A DNA stretch of 40,048 nt from Prado023 sp036375875 (GTDB lineage Bacteria > Actinomycetota > Actinomycetes > S36-B12 > CAIYMF01). A program made the position numbers and the translations under genes. The notes beneath the pieces were generated by a model. The model worked only from the letters and a program-made list of their open reading frames with translations, was not told the DNA's origin and made no database searches. Positions 25,122 through 33,722 of the stretch are shown here, one piece after another. Position 1 is the stretch's first letter. Each line of letters opens with the position of its first letter. The stretch lies in the NCBI GenBank assembly GCA_036375875.1, contig DASVBK010000172.1, forward strand, positions 1 to 40,048. The letters run 5' to 3'.

Positions 25122-27275
25122 ATGAAGATCAGGCGCAGTGCGCGCATCTCAACCGTGGTGCTGGTGCTCGGCGCGATCGCCACGTTCCTCACCGGCGTCG
25201 TGGGGTTCGTGAACAGCACGGTGGTCAACGGCAGCAACTTCGCGGGGATCGTCAACGACGTGCGCGGCGACGACGCGGTCAAGACCCAGATCGGCCGGGC
25301 CATCGGTGCGGCAGCCGTCGACGCCGACCCGGACCTCGTCGCCATCCAGCCGGCCATCGACGCCGGGGCGGCTGCGATCATCGGCAGCCCCCTGCTCGAC
25401 CCGGTCTTCACCCCGGCGATCCGGCAGTTCCACGGCGCCCTGACGCAGGAGGGCGGCGGCCAGGCGGTCCTCGCCGTGGCAGACCTCGGGGCGACGGCCA
25501 CCACGGCGCTCCAGACCTTCGTGCCCGGCGCGGCCGACCTCATCCCGGAGAACCTCAACCTGACCCTGGCCCGGATCGGCGGGCAGGAGGGGATCGCGGC
25601 CCAGATCATCCCGCTCATCTCGGTGATCTCGACCCTGGCCTGGGTCCTGCCGCTGGTGTCCATCGGGCTGTTCGCCCTAGGGGTGCTGCTGGCGCCCCGG
25701 CGGCGCATCGCCCTGGTGCGGTTGGGGTGGATGGTGCTCGTCGCCGGTGGCTTCCTCGGCCTGCTCACCCTCGCCCTCGGCCTCATGTCGGCGTTCACCG
25801 ACGCCTCCACCCTCACCGGCGCCGTGGCCGCTGCGGCGATGGCGCAATTCGCCCAACCGTTGGGAGTGCGCTTCATCGCCACCGTCGTCATCGGCGGGCT
25901 CATGGTCGCCGCCGCCGGCGCGCTGCTGCCCCAGGTGGACCTCACGGGGCACCTGCGCACCGCCACGGGCTGGCTCACGCGCCGACCGACAAGTCCCGGC
26001 CTGGCGGTCGCCCGATCGCTGGGCATCATCGCCGCCGGCGTCCTCATCGTGCTGTTCCCGACGGCCAGCACGCAGCTGGTCGCCATCGCCGCCGGGTTGG
26101 CGGTGCTCTTCATCGGGGTCACCGAGCTCGACATGGTGGCCGAGCGGACCCGGGCGGCCGACGAGGCGGAGGCAGCGCAGCGGGCGTTGGCCGAGCTGCC
26201 CGGCGCCCAGCCGGAGGAGCTGCGGCGGTCGCGGGGGAGGTGGTTGATCCCAGTCGGGGCTGCCGTGGTCGGCGTGGCCGTCATGGCCATGCTCATCCTC
26301 CCCGACCACCTGCCGCAGGACGAGGGCTACCAGACCGTGTCGGTGAATGCCGACGCGTGCAACGGCCATGTCGAGCTCTGCGACGTTCCCTTCGACCAGG
26401 TCGTCATCCCCGCGTCGCACAATTCGATGTCGATCGCCGACGGCACCTGGTTCCTCGCCGAGCAGCCCAAGGACATGGTGGAGTCCCTCGACGACGGCAT
26501 CCGCGGCCTGCTCGTCGACACCTGGTACGGCCAGGCCACCGACGACGGCCGGGCCATCACCGGGCCGACGTCGCTGGCCGCCGCCGAGCGGGAGCTGGTC
26601 GAGACGTACGGGCAGTCGGTGGCGGACTCGGTGCAGCGCACGATCGACCGGGTGCGCCGCGCGAAGGTGATCGGCGACGAGCAGCCCTTCTTCTGCCACA
26701 CCGTCTGCGAGCTGGGGGCCACGCCGATGGCGCCGACCATGCAGCGCCTGAACACCTGGATGGACAACCACCCGCGCGACGTGGTGGTGCTGTTCATCCA
26801 GGACACCGTGAGCCCCGCGGACACCGCGGCGGTGCTGCAGCAGGCCGGGCTCGTCGACAAGGCGTACGTGCACCCGGCCGGGGCCGACTGGCCGACGCTG
26901 CGCCAGATGGTGGACAGCAACAAGCGGCTCGTGGTGCTCATGGAGAACGAGGGCGGCGGCTCGCAGTACCCGTACCTGCACCAGGGCTTCGACCTCGTGC
27001 AGGACACCGAGTACACCTTCGACTCCGCCGCGGACTTCACGTGCACCCTCAAGCGCGGCAAGCCCGACAGCCCGCTGCTGTCGATCAACCACTGGCTCGC
27101 GAGCTTCCAGCGGCTGGTCTCGAACGCGGAGGAGGTCAACGCCTACCCGGTGCTCAGGGCGCGGGTCGACGAGTGCCTCCAGGAGCGTGGCCGCAAGCCC
27201 AGCATGATCGCCGTGAACTGGTACGACAAGGGTGACCTGTTCCGGGTGGTCGACGAGCTCAACGGCGTCGGGTAG
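25122..27275 (+). CDS. Polytopic membrane protein fused to a PLC-X-like phosphodiesterase domain
   Basis: A 717-residue protein. Residues 10-30 form one helix, followed by an extracytoplasmic-looking region (31-160), then about six helices between 171 and 393 (SVISTLAWVLPLVSIGLFAL; LGIIAAGVLIVLFPTAS; WLIPVGAAVVGVAVMAMLIL). Residues 405-717 resemble the X domain of phosphatidylinositol-specific phospholipase C. IPASHNSMS has His433 in the position of the first catalytic His, RGLLVDTWYG follows, and FFCHTVCELG has His526 as a second. The catalytic domain probably faces outside. Substrates may be phospholipids or glycerophosphodiesters. The upstream PHO-box-like repeat suggests a role in phosphate supply. 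Confidence 0.8.
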   Translation: MKIRRSARISTVVLVLGAIATFLTGVVGFVNSTVVNGSNFAGIVNDVRGDDAVKTQIGRAIGAAAVDADPDLVAIQPAIDAGAAAIIGSPLLDPVFTPAIRQFHGALTQEGGGQAVLAVADLGATATTALQTFVPGAADLIPENLNLTLARIGGQEGIAAQIIPLISVISTLAWVLPLVSIGLFALGVLLAPRRRIALVRLGWMVLVAGGFLGLLTLALGLMSAFTDASTLTGAVAAAAMAQFAQPLGVRFIATVVIGGLMVAAAGALLPQVDLTGHLRTATGWLTRRPTSPGLAVARSLGIIAAGVLIVLFPTASTQLVAIAAGLAVLFIGVTELDMVAERTRAADEAEAAQRALAELPGAQPEELRRSRGRWLIPVGAAVVGVAVMAMLILPDHLPQDEGYQTVSVNADACNGHVELCDVPFDQVVIPASHNSMSIADGTWFLAEQPKDMVESLDDGIRGLLVDTWYGQATDDGRAITGPTSLAAAERELVETYGQSVADSVQRTIDRVRRAKVIGDEQPFFCHTVCELGATPMAPTMQRLNTWMDNHPRDVVVLFIQDTVSPADTAAVLQQAGLVDKAYVHPAGADWPTLRQMVDSNKRLVVLMENEGGGSQYPYLHQGFDLVQDTEYTFDSAADFTCTLKRGKPDSPLLSINHWLASFQRLVSNAEEVNAYPVLRARVDECLQERGRKPSMIAVNWYDKGDLFRVVDELNGVG

Positions 27276-27296
27276 CCGGCGCGGGCACCGCTCACA

Positions 27297-27340
27297 GCGC
27301 CGAGCCATGGGGCGAAGCGCGCCGAGCCATGGGGCGAAGC
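27297..27340. repeat. Perfect 22-bp tandem duplication before pta
   Basis: The unit GCGCCGAGCCATGGGGCGAAGC occurs at 27297-27318 and again at 27319-27340 without a mismatch. It sits 21 nt after the PLC-like gene and 62 nt before the pta start, upstream of the proposed pta -10. An exact copy implies a recent duplication. Each unit contains ATGGGG, giving two dispensable upstream ATGs. Confidence 0.8.
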
Positions 27341-27402
27341 GTCGCGGGCGGCCCTGCCGGCGACGGCCAGCATCGGGCCGGACGGGCTGTCAGGATGGCC
27401 CG

Positions 27403-29505
27403 GTGCGCGCCCTGTACCTGACCTCTGTGGAAGCTGCCAGCGGCAAGTCCGTGATCGCCCTGGGCCTCATGGAGACCCTGACCAGGGCCGTGCGCCGCGT
27501 CGGGTACTTCCGGCCCGTGATCCGGGCCGGTGAGGCCCGCGACGTGCGCGTCGAGCTCATGCGCACGCGCTACCGGCTCAACCAGTCCTACGACGAGTCC
27601 TACGGCGCGACGACGGCCGAGACCCGCGACTACGGCGGCAACCACGTGGACCCGGCGCTGGTCAGCCGGGTCATCGAGCGCTTCCAGCGCCTCGCCGCGC
27701 GCTGCGACTACGTCGTCGTCGAGGGCACCGACTACACCGGCGCGTCCAAGGCCTTCGAGTTCGCGCTCAACGCCGAGATCGCCTCCAACCTCGGGGCCAG
27801 CGCGCTGTTGGCGCTCACCGCCGTGGAGCACACTCCCGAGCAGGTGCGCGGCGCGCTGCGCGCGGCGATCGACGGCCTGGGGGAGCGTGGCGTGCCGACG
27901 ATCGCCGCCTTCCTGAACCGGGTCACCCCAGACCAGGTGGACACGCTGCGAGCCGCCGTGGCGGACGCGCCGGTGCCGGTGTGGCTGCTGCCCGAGCGAC
28001 CGTCGCTGGCCCAGCCGACCATCCGTGAGATCGCCGACGCCGCCGGCGCGCAGCTGCTGCTCGGCCCGCCGGAGGACCTCGCGCGCACCGTGGCCGACAT
28101 CAAGGTCGCGGCGATGAGCGTGCCCCGACTGCTCGACCACCTCTCGGAGGGCACCCTGCTCATCACCCCGGGGGACCGCTCCGACGTGCTCATGGCCGCC
28201 TACTCCTCCCGGCAGTCCGACGCGATCCCGGCGGTGTCCGGCGTCGTGCTCACCGGCGGCCTGCGGCCCGACCCGAGCGTCATGCGCTTCGCCGAGGGCG
28301 TCACGGCGGGGGCGTCGATGCCGGTGCTGCTGACCGAGCTCGACACGTTCGACACCGCGGCCTCCGTGGCCACCCTGCATGCAGAGATCGGCCCGGAGGA
28401 CGAGCGCAAGGTGACCGACGCGCTGAGCCTGTTCGAGGAGCACGTGGACGAGGCGGTGCTCGAGCAGCGGGTCGAGGTGACGCGCTCCACGACGCTCACC
28501 CCGATGATGTTCGAGCACCAGCTCGTGGAGCGGGCGCGCTCGCAGCGCAAGCACATCGTGCTGCCCGAGGGCGAGGATGACCGGATCCTGGTGGCCGCCG
28601 ACCGGCTGCTGCGCCGCTCGGTGGTGGACCTCACGATCCTCGGCCGGCCCGACGACATCGCCGAACGGGCACGGACGATGGGCCTGGACCTGACCGGCGC
28701 CCGGGTGATCGACCCGGTGGCGGACCCGCTGCGCGAGCAGTTCGCCGACGACCTCGTCGAGCTGCGCCGCGCCAAGAACCTGGCGCGCGACGCGGCGCTG
28801 GACATGGTGGCCGACGTCTCGTACTTCGGGACGATGATGGTGTGGAAGGGCCTGGCCGACGGCATGGTCTCGGGCGCCGCCCACACCACCGCCCACACCA
28901 TCCGGCCTGCGCTGCAGATCATCAAGACCTCGCCCGGGGTGTCCATCGTCTCCAGCGTGTTCTTCATGGCGCTCGAGGACCGCGTGCTGGTGTACGGCGA
29001 CTGCGCGGTGAACCCGGACCCGAACGCCGAGGAGCTGGCCGACATCGCGATCAGCTCGGCCACCACCGCGGCCGCCTTCGGCGTCGAGCCCCGGGTGGCG
29101 ATGCTCAGCTACTCGACCGGCACGTCCGGGGCCGGCGAGGAGGTCGAGAAGGTGCGTCGTGCGACCGAGCTGGCCCGCGAGCGGCGGCCGGACCTGGCCA
29201 TCGAGGGCCCGATCCAATACGACGCAGCCGTGGACGCCTCCGTCGCGAGGTCGAAGCTGCCCGGCTCCGACGTCGCGGGCCGGGCCACGGTGTTCGTGTT
29301 CCCCGACCTCAACACCGGCAACAACACCTACAAGGCGGTGCAGCGCTCGGCCAACGCCGTGGCCATCGGACCGGTGCTCCAGGGCCTGCGGCTGCCGGTG
29401 AACGACCTGTCCCGGGGCGCGCTCGTGGAGGACATCATCAACACGGTCGTCATCACCGCGGTCCAGGCGCAGCAGGTCGCCGCCGCCGGGCAGGAAGGTG
29501 CCTGA
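27403..29505 (+). CDS. pta: Phosphate acetyltransferase
   Basis: A 700-residue, long-form Pta that interconverts acetyl-CoA and acetyl phosphate. The N-terminal part is BioD/P-loop-like (VEAASGKSVIALGL), the DRTGG domain lies around 210-320, and the C-terminal PTA_PTB catalytic domain runs from about 370 (KHIVLPEGEDDRILVAADRL; GMVSGAAHTTAHTIRPALQI; SYSTGTSGAGEEVEKVR; FPDLNTGNNTYKAVQRSA). I chose GTG at 27403 because CAGGAT lies 6 nt before it and the protein then begins RALYLTSVE as in actinobacterial homologues. The longer frame from 27232 runs through the tandem repeat. The ackA gene follows after 3 nt. Confidence 0.95.
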   Translation: MRALYLTSVEAASGKSVIALGLMETLTRAVRRVGYFRPVIRAGEARDVRVELMRTRYRLNQSYDESYGATTAETRDYGGNHVDPALVSRVIERFQRLAARCDYVVVEGTDYTGASKAFEFALNAEIASNLGASALLALTAVEHTPEQVRGALRAAIDGLGERGVPTIAAFLNRVTPDQVDTLRAAVADAPVPVWLLPERPSLAQPTIREIADAAGAQLLLGPPEDLARTVADIKVAAMSVPRLLDHLSEGTLLITPGDRSDVLMAAYSSRQSDAIPAVSGVVLTGGLRPDPSVMRFAEGVTAGASMPVLLTELDTFDTAASVATLHAEIGPEDERKVTDALSLFEEHVDEAVLEQRVEVTRSTTLTPMMFEHQLVERARSQRKHIVLPEGEDDRILVAADRLLRRSVVDLTILGRPDDIAERARTMGLDLTGARVIDPVADPLREQFADDLVELRRAKNLARDAALDMVADVSYFGTMMVWKGLADGMVSGAAHTTAHTIRPALQIIKTSPGVSIVSSVFFMALEDRVLVYGDCAVNPDPNAEELADIAISSATTAAAFGVEPRVAMLSYSTGTSGAGEEVEKVRRATELARERRPDLAIEGPIQYDAAVDASVARSKLPGSDVAGRATVFVFPDLNTGNNTYKAVQRSANAVAIGPVLQGLRLPVNDLSRGALVEDIINTVVITAVQAQQVAAAGQEGA

Positions 29506-29508
29506 CCG

Positions 29509-30729
29509 ATGCTGGTCATGGTCGTCAACGCTGGGTCGTCCTCGCTGAAGTACCAGGTGCTCGACACCGAGTCCGAGGTGGTCTGGGCCACCGGCCTCGT
29601 CGAGCGGATCGGCGAGGCGGAGTCGACGCTGACCCATCGCACCCGGATCCGGGCCGGCGCCGCCGCGCCGTTCGAGAGCACCGAGCGCACCGCCGTCGTC
29701 AGCGACCACGGCCAGGCCTTCCGTGCCGTCGACGCGCTGTTCGCCGAGACCGGCGAGGTGGCCGAGGTCGGCGAGCTCGTCGGGGTGGGCCACCGGGTGG
29801 TGCAGGGCGGCGACCAGTTCGTGGAGCCGACGGTCGTGACCCCGCAGGTGATCAAGGTGGTGCGCTCGCTGAACCCGCTGGCTCCGCTGCACAACCCCGC
29901 CTGTGTCGCGGGCCTGGAATCGGCGATGGCGGCGCACCCCGACGTGCCGCATGTGGCGGTCTTCGACACCGCCTTCCACGCGACCATGCCGGCGGCGGCG
30001 TCGACCTACGCGATCGACCGCACGGTCGCCCGCGAGCACCGCATCCGCCGCTACGGCTTCCACGGCACCTCGCACAAGTACGTGACGGCCAAGGCCGCCG
30101 AGGTGCTCGGCAAGCCGGTGGACCGTGTCGACCTGGTGACCCTGCACCTGGGCAACGGCGCCTCGGCGTGCGCGGTCCGAGGCGGGCGCAGCGTCGAGAC
30201 CTCGATGGGCCTCACGCCCCTCGAGGGCCTGGTCATGGGCACCCGTGCCGGGGACCTCGACCCAGCGATCGTCTTCCACCTCATCACCACCGCGGGCATG
30301 ACCGCCGCGGAGGTCGACACGATGCTCAACAAGCGCAGCGGGATGCTCGGCCTGTGCGGGCAGAACGACCTGCGCGAGGTGCACCGGCTGGCCGCCGAGG
30401 GCGACCCGGATGCCGAGCTGGCCCTGCAGGTGTACGTGCACCGCATCCGCAAGTACCTCGGCGCCTACCTGGCCGTGCTCGGCCACGCCGATGCCATCGT
30501 GTTCACGGCTGGGGTGGGGGAGAACGACCCGGAGATCCGCCGGCGCGTGATCGCCGGCCTGGAGCTCATCGGCGTTGCCATCGACTCGGAGCGCAACGCC
30601 GCGACCCGCGGGCCGTCGAAGCCCGTGGACCTGTCGTTCCGGGGTGCGCCGATCCGGGTGCTGGTCGTGCCCACGAACGAGGAGCTGGAGATCGCCCGGC
30701 AGACCGCGCAGGCGGTCGCAGCGCGCTGA
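29509..30729 (+). CDS. ackA: Acetate kinase
   Basis: A 406-residue ASKHA-fold kinase, full length. VNAGSSSLKY at the N-terminus, VFDTAFHATMP with the catalytic Asp, YGFHGTSHKYV, MGLTPLEGLVMGTRAGDLDP and FTAGVGEN are all intact. With Pta it forms the acetyl phosphate pathway: ATP from acetate overflow, or acetate activation. GGAAGG lies 9 nt before ATG 29509, inside the pta 3' end, so translation is coupled. ATG 29518 (VVNAGSS) is an alternative start. Confidence 0.96.
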   Translation: MLVMVVNAGSSSLKYQVLDTESEVVWATGLVERIGEAESTLTHRTRIRAGAAAPFESTERTAVVSDHGQAFRAVDALFAETGEVAEVGELVGVGHRVVQGGDQFVEPTVVTPQVIKVVRSLNPLAPLHNPACVAGLESAMAAHPDVPHVAVFDTAFHATMPAAASTYAIDRTVAREHRIRRYGFHGTSHKYVTAKAAEVLGKPVDRVDLVTLHLGNGASACAVRGGRSVETSMGLTPLEGLVMGTRAGDLDPAIVFHLITTAGMTAAEVDTMLNKRSGMLGLCGQNDLREVHRLAAEGDPDAELALQVYVHRIRKYLGAYLAVLGHADAIVFTAGVGENDPEIRRRVIAGLELIGVAIDSERNAATRGPSKPVDLSFRGAPIRVLVVPTNEELEIARQTAQAVAAR

Positions 30730-30766
30730 GCTCGGGTTCGCCTCGGGCCCCGGGGCAGGGCTCAGC
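30725..30766 (+). terminator. Weak hairpin after ackA
   Basis: GCTGAGC at 30725-30731, overlapping the ackA stop, pairs with GCTCAGC at 30760-30766 around a GC-rich loop that can itself fold. There is no T-run. It is at most a candidate terminator of the pta-ackA operon. Confidence 0.25.
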
Positions 30767-30863
30767 ACGCCGCGACAGAACTGCGACGCAAGTGCGAACC
30801 GGCTGCCATGGACTGTCCGCGCTCGGCGACCCCACCCTTGGGCATCGGATCCGAGGAGGCACC

Positions 30864-31310
30864 ATGACGGCGATCACCACTGAGGCGTTCAGCGGCCCCA
30901 TGCTGCGCAGCACCAGCGCCAGCCGGGTGCAGCGGCGGCTCACCGAGCTGCTCCGCGACGGCCGTGGCCGGGCCGGCTGGTGGGTGGAGGTGACCCGCCA
31001 GCTGGACGACCTCGCCGAGTCGGTCCAGGGCAGTGCGGTCGATCTCGACGTCCTGGGCCTCAGCGAGCAGCTGCGTGCTGACGCACCCCACCTCCTGGGG
31101 CGCTGGCAGCGCATCGCGGCCGAGCGCGACGGGCTCTACGAGGAGGTCACCCGGGTCCGCCGCCTGGCCGGGGACAGCGCGGGGGATCCGGGAGCGGTCT
31201 CGACGGTGAGCGGCGCCATCCGCGACCTGCTGCAGCGCATCCGCAGGTTCCAGCAGCGCTCCGGCGACGTCCTGCTCGACGCCTACAGCCGCGACATCGG
31301 CGGCGAGTAG
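30864..31310 (+). CDS. Hypothetical cytoplasmic helical protein
   Basis: A 148-residue protein of unknown family. It is mostly predicted helix (RVQRRLTELLRDG; WWVEVTRQLDDLAESV; IRDLLQRIRRFQQRSGDVLLDAYSRDIG), with no signal peptide or membrane segment. The alternating charged and hydrophobic pattern suggests a helical bundle. The start is well supported: GAGGAGG lies 5 nt before ATG. The preceding 134 bp after ackA leave room for its own promoter. Confidence 0.72.
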   Translation: MTAITTEAFSGPMLRSTSASRVQRRLTELLRDGRGRAGWWVEVTRQLDDLAESVQGSAVDLDVLGLSEQLRADAPHLLGRWQRIAAERDGLYEEVTRVRRLAGDSAGDPGAVSTVSGAIRDLLQRIRRFQQRSGDVLLDAYSRDIGGE

Positions 31311-31405
31311 GCGGCGGCTGGGCGCTGACGAGGGGTCGCCGCCCGCCCCGGACCGCCCGCGCCCCCACGGTTCAGCGGGGGCTCTGTCCACACGGGCCGC
31401 GCTGG

Positions 31406-31612
31406 CTCCAGGCCACACCGGTCGACGGCCCGGTCGACAAGTGGTTGAACGCGGCTCGCCCTGCTGGTGGCCGGGGCTCCAGGCCAGGACCGGTGGAGGG
31501 CCCGGTCGACGAGCCGGGGAGCGGCGTTCTGCGGGTGGCAGGGGCTACAGGCCGTACCGGTCGACGGCCCGGTCGACGAGTCGGGTGAACGCGGCTCGTC
31601 CGGCCGCTGAAG
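31406..31612. repeat. Three degenerate tandem copies of the SGNH gene's 3' end
   Basis: About 70-bp units begin with CTMCAGGCC at 31406, 31477 and 31545. The last is the true 3' end of the SGNH gene (minus-strand stop at 31545). The first two lie just beyond the stop and are decayed: the shared core ACCGGTCGACGGCCCGGTCG is intact at 31417 and altered in the middle copy. They no longer keep the gene's reading frame. Confidence 0.7.
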
Positions 31613-32255
31613 GGTGGATGCCGTCGGCGGCGAACCAGTCCGCGCGCCCGGCGCTGGCCGCGTGCCAGTCGACGAGGCGCACCCGCGAGGCGCGGAAGCT
31701 GGCGTCGCAGGCCCGCAGGGTGGCGTTGTTCGAGTCCTCCCACGAGCGGGGGACGCGGTTCGTGACGAGGAAGACCCGCCGGTGCGGCCCAGCCGCGCGC
31801 ACCACGGCGCGGCAGGTGGCCAGCGAGACCGTGCCGTTCGTGCCGAGCTCGATCACGACGTTGCGCGGCAGCGCGCCGCCGAAGGCGCGCACGATGCCCG
31901 GGGCGGTGCTGAACTGCCGCCCGACCTTGGCGTGGATCGCGAACCCGTGCCGGCGCATGAGCGGGGTGGCGCCGACGAGGATGGAGTCGCCCACGGCCAG
32001 GCGGCTGCCGGTGGCCACGCGTGACACCACGGTGGCCTCGGCGAGGTCCGTGGGGGGCGGCACCGCCGCTGAGGGGTCGGTCGCTGGCACGAGGGTCGTG
32101 GTGGTGGTCGACGTGGCGGTGGTGGTCGTCGTGGTGGGTGTCGTGCTCGCCGGATCGACCGTGTCAGCCGTGGCTGGCATGGCCAGGGACGACACGCCGA
32201 CGACACACGCGCAGAGATACCCGGCAATTCGCGTCAGGGTCGCTACCATGCCCAC
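31545..32255 (-). CDS. Secreted SGNH-family hydrolase
   Basis: A 236-residue protein with an N-terminal signal peptide or anchor (LTRIAGYLCACVVGVSSLAMPATA), a Thr-rich linker of about 30 residues, and an SGNH/GDSL domain. The domain has VGDSILVGA (nucleophile Ser), VIELGTNGTV (block III Asn) and ADGIHPSAAG (catalytic Asp/His pair). It resembles the stand-alone SGNH domain that in other proteins is fused to acyltransferase-3 domains, so deacetylation or O-acyl transfer at the cell envelope is a fair guess. GTG at 32255 has CAGACT 7 nt before it; ATG at 32249 is the alternative. Decayed copies of its own 3' end follow the stop. Confidence 0.85.
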   Translation of the reverse strand: MGMVATLTRIAGYLCACVVGVSSLAMPATADTVDPASTTPTTTTTTATSTTTTTLVPATDPSAAVPPPTDLAEATVVSRVATGSRLAVGDSILVGATPLMRRHGFAIHAKVGRQFSTAPGIVRAFGGALPRNVVIELGTNGTVSLATCRAVVRAAGPHRRVFLVTNRVPRSWEDSNNATLRACDASFRASRVRLVDWHAASAGRADWFAADGIHPSAAGRAAFTRLVDRAVDRYGL

Positions 32256-32366
32256 GAGGCGGAGTCTGGCACCTGGAACACGCCGACCCCACCCGGAGAC
32301 GGCGTTCTGTCCGGAAATTCGTCCATTGGGCCTATATGCGCCGCTTCGGCATGCATGGGAGGTGTC

Positions 32367-33044
32367 GTGGTCCAGCCGGGCAGTACCCCGCCGGAGGAGT
32401 CGTTCCGTCAGGAACTGCGGACGCCGGCAGCGGCAGCAGTCGCCGGCATCGTGTTCTCGGTGATCCTGCTCACCGTGCTCGTGCTCATGCACGCCTCGGT
32501 GCCGGCAGGCTCTGGGGCGGCGGCGTGGCTCACGGACTCAGGTCGGCGGCGTTCCGTCCAGGTCGCGGTCACGCTCATCCCGTTCGCGGGCATCTCCTTC
32601 CTGTGGTTCATCGGGGTGGTCCGCGACCGGCTGGGGGCGCGCGAGGACAAGCTGTTCGCCACGGTCTTCCTCGGCTCGGGACTGCTCTTCGTCGCGATGC
32701 TGTTCGTCACGTCGTCGTTCCTCGGCACCATCCTCGTGCTGTTCTCACGGGGGGTCCCGGTCGAGGCCGAGACGATCGCCGCCCTGCAGGTGCTCACCCG
32801 GGAGCTCATGGGTGCCTTCGGCGCGCGCATGGCCGCGGTGTTCACCCTGTCCGTGACCTCGGTGGGGCTGCGCACGGGGCTGCTGCCTCGCTGGCTCGTC
32901 GTGGTCGGACTGGTCGCAGCGGTGCTGCTGCTGGCGTCACCCCCGCTGACCGGCTGGGTGCAGCTCGTCTTCCCGGTCTGGGTGCTACTGGTGAGTGCGC
33001 AGTTCTTGCGCCGCCCTCGGGCGGCGAGCGATGGCCGCTCCTGA
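32367..33044 (+). CDS. Hypothetical multi-pass membrane protein
   Basis: A 225-residue protein with about five or six transmembrane helices, including AAAAVAGIVFSVILLTVLVL, LIPFAGISFLWFIGVV, LGSGLLFVAMLFVTSSFLG and WLVVVGLVAAVLLLA. Between helices 2 and 3 lies the conserved-looking loop RDRLGAREDKLFATVFLG. I recognise no functional family. The GTG at 32367 is preceded by GGGAGG 4 nt away; ATG at 32355 is in frame but would put that ribosome site inside the gene. A TATATG at 32333 may be the -10. Divergent from the SGNH gene. Confidence 0.72.
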   Translation: MVQPGSTPPEESFRQELRTPAAAAVAGIVFSVILLTVLVLMHASVPAGSGAAAWLTDSGRRRSVQVAVTLIPFAGISFLWFIGVVRDRLGAREDKLFATVFLGSGLLFVAMLFVTSSFLGTILVLFSRGVPVEAETIAALQVLTRELMGAFGARMAAVFTLSVTSVGLRTGLLPRWLVVVGLVAAVLLLASPPLTGWVQLVFPVWVLLVSAQFLRRPRAASDGRS

Positions 33045-33111
33045 CGCGTCGCCAACGGCGAGCGGGCACGCAGCCTCACCGCGCACCCCAGCGAGGGAGG
33101 ACGCCGGTCAG

Positions 33112-33522
33112 TCAGGCCGTGTCGCGCCGCCGCACTCGCCGCGCGTCCCCCTCGGTGGCCCACATGGTCGCCTCGACCAGGTCGATGAGGTCCATGCGGT
33201 CGAGCTCGTGATCGGCGACGGAGTCCAACCGTCCGTACAGGTCGCCCAGGGGCGCACTCGTGACCACAGCCGCGACGACCACCCGCGACTGCGCTCCGAG
33301 CTGTGCCAGGACGCTGTCCTGGACCTCCCGGATCGCCTCGGATTCGCCCTGGGCAGTCACCAGCGCGGTGAGCCAGATCATGCCCCGGCCGGTGGTCCGC
33401 AGGACCTCCACGCCGGGCAGCTCGAGCCCGCGGGCGACCGCATCGACGTCGACACCCCTCGACTCGACCTCGACGACCATGTCGATGACGTAGTCCTCGC
33501 TGCGATCCACGGTGCGCCCCAT
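33112..33522 (-). CDS. Hypothetical protein
   Basis: A 136-residue soluble protein of unknown family. Two similar-looking beta/alpha stretches (EDYVIDMVVEVESRGVDVDA; GMIWLTALVTAQGESEAI) followed by SRVVVAAVVTSAP suggest a small mixed fold, and the C-terminal part is acidic then very basic (DARRVRRRD). GGGAGG lies 6 nt before the ATG at 33522, which rules out the longer frame reaching 33720. Convergent with the membrane protein gene and divergent from the fusion gene. Confidence 0.65.
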   Translation of the reverse strand: MGRTVDRSEDYVIDMVVEVESRGVDVDAVARGLELPGVEVLRTTGRGMIWLTALVTAQGESEAIREVQDSVLAQLGAQSRVVVAAVVTSAPLGDLYGRLDSVADHELDRMDLIDLVEATMWATEGDARRVRRRDTA

Positions 33523-33722
33523 GTCGACCTCCCGTGCCTTCGGTTGCAGTCCGATGGTGACCTGCCCACCACGCCGGCGGCGGGAGGCGCGCCGAGACAG
33601 GGCCGTCCTTCCACGCGGGCTCGGTGCACCGTGGCCGGTCCGCCGGCCGGGCGATTCAGAAGCACCCACCCCGGCGCTCTCGCACCCCGCTGCCGCGCCG
33701 TGCTTCGGTAGCGTGCGCACCC

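Noticed and set aside
27292..30768. 1158-residue minus-strand frame
   Set aside because: Antisense to pta and ackA; His/Arg/Gly-rich with no recognisable domain.
32060..32160. GT-rich GTGGTCGTCGTGGTGG-type repeat
   Set aside because: It is simply the codons of the Thr-rich linker in the minus-strand SGNH protein.
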